Shown: piece after piece, positions 10,699-20,500 of the stretch
Numbering within the stretch: position 1 is the first letter of the stretch
How the letters are laid out: each line of letters opens with the position of its first letter
Source: Actinomycetota bacterium
Lineage (GTDB): Bacteria > Actinomycetota > Actinomycetes > Nanopelagicales > Nanopelagicaceae
Direction: 5' to 3'
NCBI GenBank assembly: GCA_009699375.1
Contig: WLOF01000002.1
Coordinates: 1-50,501 of the forward strand
Length of the DNA: 50,501 nucleotides
The notes under the pieces: model-generated
What the model saw: the letters and a program-made list of their open reading frames with translations, nothing else
Databases searched by the model: none
Told to the model about the DNA's origin: nothing
Translations under genes and position numbers: made by a program

Positions 10699-11378
10699 AT
10701 GATCGTCAGATACAAATCTCTGAGAACTTAGAGAAAGTTCGGGAGAAAGTTCGCGTTGCGTGCGAAAAAGCGGGCCGCTCTGCAACTGAAATCACCTTAA
10801 TCGCTGTGACAAAAACGTACCCACTTTCAGATATTTCGGCGCTAGTGCACCTGGGAGTCCATGAATTTGGCGAAAATCGAAGTGCAGAAGGCGAAGAGAA
10901 GGCAAAAGAAATATCGGGCACATGGCATTTTCAAGGCCAAATGCAAAGTAATAAAATTAAGCAGATAGTCCAGTGGGCTAATGTCATACATTCACTCGAT
11001 GATCTCAGACATATTCCTTTTATTAAGAAAAGTCTGCCCGATGGGAAAGTAATTTCAGTTTTCCTACAAGTAGCACTGGATGAAAATCTACATCGGGGTG
11101 GGGCCCCTGAGGAATTGTTGCCAGTTTTAGCAGAAAAGGTTCTTTCAACGCAAGGTTTGCAGCTGGAAGGCCTCATGGCCGTGGCTCCATTAGATCAAGA
11201 TCCGCATCGTGGGTTTTCCCATTTAGAACGAATTCATAGTGAATTTAGCCAACAATTTCCTATGTCCAAAAACCTTTCTGCTGGCATGAGTAATGACTTT
11301 GAGGTGGCAATCCAATACGGCGCGACACATATTCGAGTAGGCAGTTCAATACTCGGAGTTCGGACAGGCCCCCTGTAA
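10689..11378 (+). CDS. YggS/PROSC family pyridoxal phosphate-dependent protein
   Basis: LIAVTKTYP, FGENR, WHFQGQMQSNKI, ATHIRVGSSILG motifs; TTG start overlapping pgeF stop. Confidence 0.9.
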   Translation: MELDDRQIQISENLEKVREKVRVACEKAGRSATEITLIAVTKTYPLSDISALVHLGVHEFGENRSAEGEEKAKEISGTWHFQGQMQSNKIKQIVQWANVIHSLDDLRHIPFIKKSLPDGKVISVFLQVALDENLHRGGAPEELLPVLAEKVLSTQGLQLEGLMAVAPLDQDPHRGFSHLERIHSEFSQQFPMSKNLSAGMSNDFEVAIQYGATHIRVGSSILGVRTGPL

Positions 11379-11381
11379 AAT
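11376..11381 (+). promoter_or_regulatory. Candidate -10 (TAAAAT) of leaderless sepF, 6 nt before ATG 11388; first 3 bases are the yggS stop codon TAA
   Basis: TAAAAT-ttcgac-ATG read directly. Confidence 0.45.
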
Positions 11382-11387
11382 TTCGAC

Positions 11388-11846
11388 ATGGCTAATGCAT
11401 TGAGAAAAGTAGCGAACTACCTCGGGCTCATGGAAGACCTTGAGATGGATTCTGCTCAAGAAGTTCAACAACGTCCGGTAAGTGTTCCTGATGTAAAGAT
11501 TCGTACACGCGATCCTCGGACCTCTACTGTGTCAGCCGCACCAGCGATGGAATTAGATTTACCAGTTCTAGATCGCATCGTGACTTTGCATCCTCGTTTT
11601 TACAATGAGGCTCGAACAATTGGTGAGCATTACAGACTTGGTAATCCTGTCATTATGAATTTAACGGACATGGAAGAGAATGAACGTAAGCGCTTGGTTG
11701 ATTTCGCGAGTGGATTAGTATTCGGCCACAATGGAACAATCGAACGAGTGACATCTAAGGTGTTCCTTCTCTCTCCTGCAAATGTCAGAGTGAGCAGCGA
11801 AGATAAAACTGCTGCTGCAGAAGCAAGTTTCTTTAACCAAAGCTGA
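11388..11846 (+). CDS. sepF: Cell division protein SepF
   Basis: MANALRKVANYLGLMED N-terminal amphipathic helix and P-RFYNEARTIGEHYR-G-PVIMNLTDM...F-SG motif; position after yggS. Confidence 0.93.
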   Translation: MANALRKVANYLGLMEDLEMDSAQEVQQRPVSVPDVKIRTRDPRTSTVSAAPAMELDLPVLDRIVTLHPRFYNEARTIGEHYRLGNPVIMNLTDMEENERKRLVDFASGLVFGHNGTIERVTSKVFLLSPANVRVSSEDKTAAAEASFFNQS

Positions 11847-11850
11847 GTCA

Positions 11851-12135
11851 ATGCCAGGCATTGGTGAACTTCTAGTAACAATTCTGCGGTTATTTCTCTT
11901 TGCGCTTTTCGGACGGTTGATTCTTGATTACATACGAATGTTTGCAAGTTCTTGGCAACCGAAAGGTGTTTTTCTCTTTCTTGCAGAGGCGATTTATTCA
12001 ATCACGGACAAGCCAACTGCTCTGGTTCGCAAGTTTGTACCGCCGTTGCGCTTAGGTTCTGTGAGTTTAGATCTTTCATTTCTGGTTTTGTTTTTCGGAG
12101 TTCAACTTCTTATCCCATTGGTAGGACGTCTTTAA
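11851..12135 (+). CDS. YggT family membrane protein
   Basis: ~94 aa, N- and C-terminal TM, actinobacterial YggT position after sepF. Confidence 0.85.
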   Translation: MPGIGELLVTILRLFLFALFGRLILDYIRMFASSWQPKGVFLFLAEAIYSITDKPTALVRKFVPPLRLGSVSLDLSFLVLFFGVQLLIPLVGRL

Positions 12136-12159
12136 TATTTCTTGATTTCTAGTTTTCTC

Positions 12160-15100
12160 TTAATTCTTAGAAATATGTGCGTTGAAGCCCAATTCGTTAT
12201 CTCCCAGCTGAATTTTCTCATCTCTTGCCATTGATGTTGCAAGCACTTCGCCAGAAATATCAGGCGTTCCTGAAACGATTGCAGCGACGACCTCAGGATG
12301 TGCGTTCCAGGCCACAGTAATTCTGTCGCTAATATCGAAGCCATCGCTCTTTCTTTTCTCCTGCAGGAATCGAATCGCTTCGCGTACGTGACCTTTAGCG
12401 ATAAGGGCAGGTGATAGTTCGAGATCAATCGCGACGCTTTCAGCCTCGTGGCTAGCAACTGTCCAGCCTGTTTTTGGAACTTCAGTAACAATCACGTCGT
12501 TAATATCTATTTCCCACGTTTCAGATTCGAAGGCAATCGTGGTGGATTTCTTTGTGCGCAACGTATGTACTAATTCAGCGGCAGGCGAAAGCGCAATAGC
12601 TTTAGCAATTTCTTGAACTTTTGCACCATATTTAGTTCCAAGAGACTTGAAGTTCGCTTTGATACTGACATCAACTAAATCACCGTGAGCACCAGCGATA
12701 TCCTCAAGTTCCACAACATTGAGTTCTTCTGCGATTTGATCTTTCATTTCCAAAGGAAGTTCTGACCATCCAGCGGCGGCGATGAGTGCGCGTTGTAAGG
12801 GTTGGCGAATTTTCACACCAGACTCTGCGCGCGCAGCTCTTCCTAATTCAACAATCCGGCGCGTAAGTGCCACATTTGCTGAGAGCGTTGCATCGATTGC
12901 AGATTGTTGAGCAATGGGGAAATCGGCTAGGTGTACTGAGTGTGGTGCGTTTTCTTCAACTGGTGCAATCAATTCCTGCCAAACATGTTCAGTGATAAAT
13001 GGAACCATCGGTGCGAGTAGCAAGGTGAGTGTTCGGAGCGCTTCATGCAATGTGGCCAATGCGCTTGGGTCGCCATCCCAGAAACGACGTCGTGAACGTC
13101 TCACGTACCAATTCGATAGGTCGTCGATAAATGTTGCTAGCGCTTTACCTGCTCGTTGCGTATCGAATTCATTGAACGAAGTATCTACTTCGTTGATGAG
13201 AACATTCAGATCAGAAATGATCCAACGATCCATGAGCGGTCGTTCGGACAGGGGAGGAGCGGCGCTGATATCGAAATCTGCGGCCTTTGCATACAGTGCT
13301 AAAAATGAAACGGTGTTCCAGTACGTTAATAAAGTTTTACGAACAACATCATTAATGACTTCATGGCCCACTCGTCGCGCAGCCCAAGGCGAGCCTGCTG
13401 CCAACATGAACCATCGGACTGCGTCGGCTCCATGTTCATCCATGAGAGCTATGGGTTCGAGAGTGTTTCCTAAGTGCTTACTCATTTTTCTGCCATCTTT
13501 ATCCAGAATATGGCCAAGACAGAGAACGTTCTTATAAGAACTCTCGTCAAATACCAACGTTCCAATTGTCATCAGCGTATAAAACCAACCACGAGTTTGA
13601 TCGATTGCTTCGCAAATAAAATCTGCAGGGTAAGCAGCTTTGAATTTTTCGACCGAACCCTCTTGATGTGGATAGCCCCACTGTGCAAAGGGCATAGCTC
13701 CTGAGTCGTACCAGCAGTCGATTACTTCATTGACGCGGATCATTGCTGCCCCGCACTGTTCGCACGGCCACGAAATGTCGTCAACAAAAGGCCGGTGAGG
13801 ATCTAGCGCCGAGAGTTCTGCACCAGCTAATTTTCCTAATTCTTTGAGCGAACCAACACAGATGTCATGTTTATTCTCGCATCGCCAAATAGGTAGCGGA
13901 GTTCCCCAATAGCGATTTCTAGAAAGGGCCCAGTCAATATTATTTTTCAACCAGTCTCCATAGCGACCCGTTTTAATTGTTTCAGGGTGCCAATTTGTTT
14001 TCTGATTTTCACGAATCAATTCGGACTTGATAGCCGTGGTGCGGATATACCAGGATGGTTGTGCGTAATACATCAACGGAGTGTGACAACGCCAGCAATG
14101 AGGATATTGGTGCTCATAAGGGAGGTGTTTGTAGAGAACTCCATTAGCGCGAAGTTGCTTTACTAAAACTTTATCTGCATCTTTAAAAAACATTCCACCA
14201 ATGAGATCGACATCAGGTCCGAAAGTTCCATCGGCGAGTACTGGATTTACTACAGGCAAACCATATGCTCTGCAAACCTGAAGATCGTCGGCTCCGAAAG
14301 CTGGTGATTGATGGACTAATCCGGTTCCGTCTTCCGTTGTTACATAATCGGCTAGAACTGCAAAATGAGCATCTGGAATATCAACCAGATTAAATACAGG
14401 CTTATATTTGATGCGTTCAAACTCGGAGCCTTGCATTTTCTTCAAGACTTTTACTTCGCCCTTTAAAATTGCAAGTAGTGGTTCTGCCAACACGAGCACT
14501 TCAGAGCCATCTTCTGTCGTTTCTTCAACTACTACATATGTAACAGTGGGGTTGAGTGCAATCGCAGTGTTAGAAACTAGCGTCCACGGGGTTGTTGTCC
14601 ATACAAGAAAGCTTGCGCCTAACGTGGCAAGTGGACCTGATGTAATAGGGAATCGAACATAAACGGAAGGGTCTGTAACAGTTTCATATCCTTGCGCTAA
14701 CTCGTGATCTGATAATCCAGTTCCACAACGTGGGCAGTAGGGTGCAACGCGGTGATCTTGAACAAGGAGGCCTTTGTTCCAAATTTGCTGCAAACTCCAC
14801 CAAACGCTTTCGACGTATTCCGGTGACATCGTCCAATATGCCTTGTCGAAATCCACCCAAAAACCCATGCGATCAGTCATTGTTGTAAAAGCACCAACAT
14901 GCCTTTGAACGGACTCTTTGCATTTTTCGTTAAATTGAGCGATACCAAATTTTTCAATGTCGCCTTTGCCTGCAAATCCGAGTTCTTTCTCCACAGCAAT
15001 TTCTACTGGCAGGCCATGACAATCCCATCCCGCTTTCCGCGAAACGTATTTGCCTTTCATCGTGTGATAGCGAGGGAAGACATCCTTAAAAACGCGCGCT

Positions 15101-15285
15101 TCAATGTGGTGAGTCCCGGGAGCACCATTTGCGGTTGGAGGTCCCTCGTAAAAAGTCCACGTTTCCGACCCGACCCGAGCATCAAGGGAGCGTTCAAAAA
15201 TCGAATGGGTTCGCCAGAAATCCAAAATAGAGCGTTCTATCGCAGGTAAATCCACCTGGGCGGGTATTGCGCGGTAACTGCTCAC
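12160..15285 (-). CDS. ileS: Isoleucine--tRNA ligase
   Basis: GPPTANGAPGTHHI (HIGH-type), KMSKHLGN (KMSKS), 1041 aa. Confidence 0.97.
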   Translation of the reverse strand: MSSYRAIPAQVDLPAIERSILDFWRTHSIFERSLDARVGSETWTFYEGPPTANGAPGTHHIEARVFKDVFPRYHTMKGKYVSRKAGWDCHGLPVEIAVEKELGFAGKGDIEKFGIAQFNEKCKESVQRHVGAFTTMTDRMGFWVDFDKAYWTMSPEYVESVWWSLQQIWNKGLLVQDHRVAPYCPRCGTGLSDHELAQGYETVTDPSVYVRFPITSGPLATLGASFLVWTTTPWTLVSNTAIALNPTVTYVVVEETTEDGSEVLVLAEPLLAILKGEVKVLKKMQGSEFERIKYKPVFNLVDIPDAHFAVLADYVTTEDGTGLVHQSPAFGADDLQVCRAYGLPVVNPVLADGTFGPDVDLIGGMFFKDADKVLVKQLRANGVLYKHLPYEHQYPHCWRCHTPLMYYAQPSWYIRTTAIKSELIRENQKTNWHPETIKTGRYGDWLKNNIDWALSRNRYWGTPLPIWRCENKHDICVGSLKELGKLAGAELSALDPHRPFVDDISWPCEQCGAAMIRVNEVIDCWYDSGAMPFAQWGYPHQEGSVEKFKAAYPADFICEAIDQTRGWFYTLMTIGTLVFDESSYKNVLCLGHILDKDGRKMSKHLGNTLEPIALMDEHGADAVRWFMLAAGSPWAARRVGHEVINDVVRKTLLTYWNTVSFLALYAKAADFDISAAPPLSERPLMDRWIISDLNVLINEVDTSFNEFDTQRAGKALATFIDDLSNWYVRRSRRRFWDGDPSALATLHEALRTLTLLLAPMVPFITEHVWQELIAPVEENAPHSVHLADFPIAQQSAIDATLSANVALTRRIVELGRAARAESGVKIRQPLQRALIAAAGWSELPLEMKDQIAEELNVVELEDIAGAHGDLVDVSIKANFKSLGTKYGAKVQEIAKAIALSPAAELVHTLRTKKSTTIAFESETWEIDINDVIVTEVPKTGWTVASHEAESVAIDLELSPALIAKGHVREAIRFLQEKRKSDGFDISDRITVAWNAHPEVVAAIVSGTPDISGEVLATSMARDEKIQLGDNELGFNAHISKN

Positions 15286-15291
15286 CGGTGC

Positions 15292-15297
15292 ACTCTA
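15292..15297 (-). promoter_or_regulatory. Candidate -10 (TAGAGT) of leaderless ileS, 6 nt before GTG
   Basis: Minus strand reads gaaTAGAGTgcaccgGTGAGC. Confidence 0.45.
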
Positions 15298-15337
15298 TTC
15301 CATCGTGGCGAGAGTGGCATTTCTCTCCATATCGGCA

Positions 15338-15343
15338 TAAGGT
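15338..15343 (+). promoter_or_regulatory. Candidate -10 (TAAGGT) 7 nt before GTG 15351 of the TraR/DksA-like gene
   Basis: TAAGGT-gcgcgcc-GTG read directly. Confidence 0.45.
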
Positions 15344-15350
15344 GCGCGCC

Positions 15351-16124
15351 GTGCCCACGAAAACTAAGAAAAAGCCCGCATCAAAGAGCGCTGGCAAAAA
15401 AGCGCCAGCTAAAACTGCCGTAAAGAAAAAAACTGCAGCAAAGCCCGCGAAAAAGGTTGCCAAAAAACCAGTGAAAAAAGTGGCTAAAAAAATTGCTAAG
15501 AAAGTTGTGAAGAAGGTCGCCAAAAAGGTTGCTAAGGCACCGATTAAAAAAGTAGCGGAGAAAAAACCTGCAGGCCGTCCGTTCCCAACAAAAGCTACTA
15601 TCGCGCCAGTCTCTACCCCTGCTCCTGTCGCCACAATTCCCGAAGAACGTCGGTTAGTTATGCCACCGCCACCGCGCCCTTCAAAGTCATTGAAAAAAGG
15701 CGTCCCACTAAAGCCAATCAAAATCGCCCCTACCCCTGTTGTTGTCTCTGAAAACGAAACTCCATGGACTGCAGCAGAACTGAAAAGTATCCGAGTCGAA
15801 ATTGCGCAAGACCTTCTTCGTCTTAAGGCAGAGCTTGTCGCTGTCGAAACAGAGATGGATGAACTGATTCGTGATTCAGGTGAAGGCGCTGGCGATGACC
15901 AAGCTGATGCTGGAACTAAAACCTTTGAACGTGAGCATGAAATGTCCCTTGTAATTAATGCTCGAGACATGGTGTTACAAACTGAAAGAGCGCTTGAACG
16001 TATCGACGAAAAACGTTACGGACAGTGTGAAGAATGTGGAAATTCCATAGGTAAAGCGAGATTGCAAGTTTTCCCTCGCGCGACCCTATGCATGATCTGC
16101 AAACAGAAGGAAGAACGGCGCTAA
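15351..16124 (+). CDS. TraR/DksA-family zinc-finger protein with Lys/Ala-rich histone-H1-like N-terminal tail
   Basis: C-terminal CEECGNSIGKARLQVFPRATLCMICKQ (CxxC...CxxC); N-terminal KKVAKKPVKKVAKKIAKKVVKKVAKK repeats; GTG 15351 preferred to ORF start 15267. Confidence 0.85.
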   Translation: MPTKTKKKPASKSAGKKAPAKTAVKKKTAAKPAKKVAKKPVKKVAKKIAKKVVKKVAKKVAKAPIKKVAEKKPAGRPFPTKATIAPVSTPAPVATIPEERRLVMPPPPRPSKSLKKGVPLKPIKIAPTPVVVSENETPWTAAELKSIRVEIAQDLLRLKAELVAVETEMDELIRDSGEGAGDDQADAGTKTFEREHEMSLVINARDMVLQTERALERIDEKRYGQCEECGNSIGKARLQVFPRATLCMICKQKEERR

Positions 16125-16126
16125 TT

Positions 16127-16648
16127 TTGGGCGCCTCGTGGCCCATCGTGCGCAGAGTCGCAATTACTGCGTGGGTTATCTGGATACTGGATCTCCTGAG
16201 CAAAACTCTTGTAGCACATTATCTAGAAGGCAAGAATTCCGTTCGAGTCATTGGCAATTTTTTGCAACTGAACCTCACTCGAAACTCAGGAGCAGCATTT
16301 AGTTTCGCACCTGGTGGGACAGTCTTCTTAACAAGTTTCGGCCTTGTGGTTGTTGCTGTAATCATTTTTACCATGGGAAAAGTAAAGTCTCATTGGTGGG
16401 CAATTACCTTGGGATTTGTACTAGGAGGAACCCTTGGGAATCTCACCGATCGAATTTTTCGCGGAAGTTCACTTAAAGGCGAAGTAATTGACTGGATTCA
16501 ACTGCCAATGTGGCCGATTTTTAACTTGGCAGATTCGGCTATTGTTCTTGCTGCGGGGTTTGCAGTAATTCTGACAGTGAAAAATATTTCTCCTACTGCG
16601 CCACCCACCGTGAAAGACGATGAAAAAGAGAGCCATGATGGCGCGTGA
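16127..16648 (+). CDS. lspA: Lipoprotein signal peptidase (signal peptidase II)
   Basis: DLLSKTLV, NLTRNSGAAFS, GNLTDRI, FNLADSAIV motifs; TTG 16127 right after upstream stop is a likely start. Confidence 0.92.
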   Translation: MGASWPIVRRVAITAWVIWILDLLSKTLVAHYLEGKNSVRVIGNFLQLNLTRNSGAAFSFAPGGTVFLTSFGLVVVAVIIFTMGKVKSHWWAITLGFVLGGTLGNLTDRIFRGSSLKGEVIDWIQLPMWPIFNLADSAIVLAAGFAVILTVKNISPTAPPTVKDDEKESHDGA

Positions 16649-17576
16649 ATTAAGAACTTTAGTTGTACCTGAAGGGGTAGAGGGTGAGCGCGTTGATAGC
16701 GCCCTCACTCGCGTCTTAGGTTTATCTCGAACTGCCGTTGTTCGCCTTTTAGAAAACGGTGAGATAACTTCACGGGGACTAGCTATGACTAAGTCAGATC
16801 GAGTTCTCGGCGGGCAAGTACTTGAGATTTTGATGCCCGATACAACTGTGCAAGAAGCAGTGCCTGCTACACCGCTTGCGGGCCTTTCTATAATTTATGA
16901 TGACGATGCCATTGTCGTTATTGATAAGCCTGTTGGTTGCGCTGCGCATCCCAGTCCTGGTTGGACAGGGCCCACAGTTATTGGAGCGCTCTCTGCTGCG
17001 GGATATTCAATTTCAACAAGTGGTGCTCCCGAGAGGGCTGGGATTGTTCATCGTCTCGATGTTGGAACGACTGGCTTGATGATCGTCGCAAAAACAGATC
17101 GCGCATACACGGTCCTCAAAGATGCTTTCCGCAATAGAGAAGTGGAAAAGGTGTATCACGCACTCGTACAAGGACATATGGATCCTTCGAGTGGAACTAT
17201 TGATGCGCCGATTGACCGTCATCCCAAAGAAGATTATCGATTTGCCGTTGTAGCGGATGGCAAGATGAGTATCACCCACTATGAAGTGATCGAGTATTAC
17301 CGAGGTGTGTCATTGGTAAAAGTAGAGTTAGAGACAGGACGCACTCATCAAATTCGCGTACATTTTTCAGCACTGCGCCACCCACTCGTAGGGGACATGA
17401 CTTATGGTGCTGATCCAACGCTTGCAGCAAAGTTAGAGATATCCCGCCCCTGGCTGCACGCTCTTGAACTGCGATTTAAACATCCCATTACTGGTGATTT
17501 GCTAGATCTTCGAACCCCTTACCCAGCTGACTTGCTTCGCGCCCTGGCGTTGCTTAACTCCGCAGTCCTGCCATAA
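16638..17576 (+). CDS. RluD-family 23S rRNA pseudouridine synthase (RluA superfamily)
   Basis: S4 domain plus GIVHRLDVGTTGLMIVAKTD catalytic motif, ETGRTHQIRVH. Confidence 0.93.
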   Translation: MARELRTLVVPEGVEGERVDSALTRVLGLSRTAVVRLLENGEITSRGLAMTKSDRVLGGQVLEILMPDTTVQEAVPATPLAGLSIIYDDDAIVVIDKPVGCAAHPSPGWTGPTVIGALSAAGYSISTSGAPERAGIVHRLDVGTTGLMIVAKTDRAYTVLKDAFRNREVEKVYHALVQGHMDPSSGTIDAPIDRHPKEDYRFAVVADGKMSITHYEVIEYYRGVSLVKVELETGRTHQIRVHFSALRHPLVGDMTYGADPTLAAKLEISRPWLHALELRFKHPITGDLLDLRTPYPADLLRALALLNSAVLP

Positions 17577-17580
17577 GGAC

Positions 17581-17586
17581 TAGTCT
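17581..17586 (+). promoter_or_regulatory. Candidate -10 (TAGTCT) of leaderless dnaE, 8 nt before GTG 17595
   Basis: TAGTCT-caccagcc-GTG read directly. Confidence 0.45.
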
Positions 17587-17594
17587 CACCAGCC

Positions 17595-20500
17595 GTGGCC
17601 TCTTTTGCGCATTTACATGTACACACCGAGTATTCGATGCTCGACGGTGCCGCGCGCGTTGGAGATTTAGTAGCGGAAGTAGCTAGGCAAGAAATGCCCG
17701 CTATTGCCATGACAGATCACGGAAATGTATTTGGTGCATTTGATTTCTATAAGCAGGCCAAGAAAGCTGGCGTCAAACCGATCATCGGTATTGAAGCGTA
17801 CGTTGCGCCAGAATCTAGATTTGAAAAGCGTCGAGTTAAATGGGCGCAAGGCGGAGATGATGATGTCTCTGGCGGTGGTGCTTACACGCACATGACCTTG
17901 CTTGCGGAGAACAACGAAGGCTTAGGTAATTTATTTAGACTATCTTCCTTGGCATCGCTCGAAGGTTACTACTACAAACCTCGAATGGATCGCGAACTTT
18001 TGTCTCAGTACAGCAAAGGAATTATTGCGACAACGGGTTGTCCCGGCGGAGAAGTGCAGACGCGCTTACGCATGGGTGCTTACAAAGAAGCAGTGCGTGC
18101 TGCTAGCGAATTACGAGATATTTTTGGCCCGGAAAATTTCTATCTAGAAATAATGGATCACGGAATCGAAATAGAAAGCCGAGTAAAAGCAGATTTACTC
18201 AAGTTGGGAAAAGAACTTAACCTTCCTTTGCTAGCCACAAATGACTTGCACTATACCTATCTCGAAGATGCTGCCGCTCACGAAGTGCTTTTGTGTGTTC
18301 AATCTGGATCAATTTTGGCGGATCCAAAGCGATTTAAATTTGAGAACAACCAGTTTTATTTAAAGTCTGCTGCAGAAATGCGGGAGCTTTTTAAGGAAAT
18401 CCCTGAAAGTTGCGACAATACGTTGCTGGTAGCAGAGCGATGCAACGTAACTCTACGTGAAGGTGAGAATTTACTTCCTAAGTTCACCGTCCCCGAATCA
18501 GAAACCGAGGACAGCTGGTTGCGCAAAGAGGCGCAAAGAGGATTAGCTGAAAAAATCTCTGGATCGATTCCTGCGCAGTACCAAGAGCGCTTGTCGTATG
18601 AACTCGATGTCATGATTAAAATGGGATTTCCTGGTTATTTTCTCGTGGTGGCAGATTTAGTAAGCCATGCAAAGCGACAAGGAATTCGAGTAGGTCCAGG
18701 TCGTGGCTCTGCCGCCGGCTCTCTCGTTTCGTATGCACTTGGAATTACAGCATTAGATCCTTTAGAGCATGGCTTGCTCTTCGAACGTTTCCTTAATCCA
18801 GAGCGTATTTCTATGCCTGATATTGATCTAGATTTCGACGAGCGTCGCCGAAGCGAAATGATTCGTTATGCGACAGAAAAATATGGCGAAGACCGTGTGG
18901 CGCAAATTATTACCTACGGAACCATCAAATCTAAGCAGTCGATTAAAGATTCCACGCGCGTTCTTGGTTATCCGTATGCAATTGGAGAAAAATTAACTAA
19001 AGCGTTACCCCCTTCAATTATGGGTAAAGATATTTCTCTTTCCGGCATTTTCGATACTAAAAATGAGCGATACGACGAAGCTAGTGAATTTAGAACGCTG
19101 TACGAAACAGATCCAGATTCTAAAAAAGTTGTAGATACAGCCCGTGGACTTGAAGGCTTGAAGCGTCAATGGGGAGTCCATGCAGCGGGTGTAATCCTGT
19201 CTAAGGAACCGCTTTTAGATGTTATTCCGATTCATCGTCGGGAAGCAGATGGCGCAATAATTACCCAGTTTGATATGGGTGCTTGCGAAGCCATCGGTTT
19301 ATTGAAAATGGATTTCCTCGGACTTCGAAATCTTTCGGTTCTTGATGATTGTCTTCTTAATATCACAGCTAATTGCAACGAAAATGTTGTCTTAGAAACG
19401 TTAACCTTGGATGATCCAAAAACTTTTGCTCTTCTGGGTCGAGGGGATACTTTAGGAGTCTTCCAGCTCGATGGTGGCCCTATGCGCGCACTATTGCGCT
19501 CTATGGTTCCGGATTCTTTTGCAGATATCTCCGCAGTTATTGCGCTTTATCGTCCTGGTCCTATGGGTGAAAACGCACACAACAACTATGCCGATCGTAA
19601 GAATAATCGCAAACCTGTTGTTCCTATTCACCCAGAGCTTTCAGTTCCGCTTCAGGAAATCTTGGGTGATACATATGGCCTCATTGTTTATCAAGAACAA
19701 GTTATGGCTATCGCGCAAAAAGTCGCTGGATTCTCACTCGGGCGTGCAGATTTATTAAGAAAAGCTATGGGTAAGAAAGACCGTGAAATTCTTGATAAGG
19801 AATACGTTCATTTCGAGGCTGGAATGAAGCAGAATAATTTTAGTGATGCTGCGATTGCTGAATTATGGAAAACCCTTATTCCCTTTTCGGACTATGCCTT
19901 CAATAGAGCCCATAGCGCTGGGTATGGCGTGGTTTCTTATTGGACTGCTTATCTCAAAGCGAATTATCCCACCGAATATATGGCAGCACTGCTGACTAGT
20001 GTTCGAGATGACAAAGATAAATCTGCGCTCTACTTGAGCGAAAGTCGCCGTATGGGCATTCGTGTTTTACCGCCAGATGTAAATGAATCTGATGCTGAAT
20101 ACACCCCTCGCGGAAAAGATATTCGTTTTGGGCTGGCAGCAATTCGAAATGTTGGAGAGGGAGTGGTTGCTTCCATAAAGAAGTCTCGGATAGAGAAAGG
20201 AAACTTCACATCCTTTGGAGACTTTCTTGCGAAAGTAGATGTACAAGTGTGTAATAAAAAAACTATTGAGTCACTGATCAAGGCGGGAGCATTTGATTCA
20301 TTCGATGTTTCTCGCAAAGGTCTTATGGCCGTTCATCTTGAAGCCATTGATTCGATTATAGAAACTAAGCGAGCAGAGGCCGTAGGACAATTTGATCTCT
20401 TTGGGGGAGAAGAAATCACATCGATCTCTGGTCTCGATATTGAAATCCCGCCGGGCGAATGGGAAAAAGCTCTTTTGTTGAGTTATGAAAGAGAGATGTT

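Noticed and set aside
12144-12170. ATTTCTA...TAGAAAT inverted repeat between yggT and ileS as a bidirectional terminator
   Set aside because: AT-rich, overlaps the ileS stop codon and lacks a GC stem; too weak to call
12914-13537. 207-aa plus-strand ORF inside ileS
   Set aside because: Shadow ORF antisense to well-conserved IleS coding sequence
15194-15970. 258-aa minus-strand ORF antisense to the TraR/DksA-like gene
   Set aside because: Phe/Leu/Ala-rich shadow of Lys-rich AAG/AAA codons on the plus strand; no family resemblance
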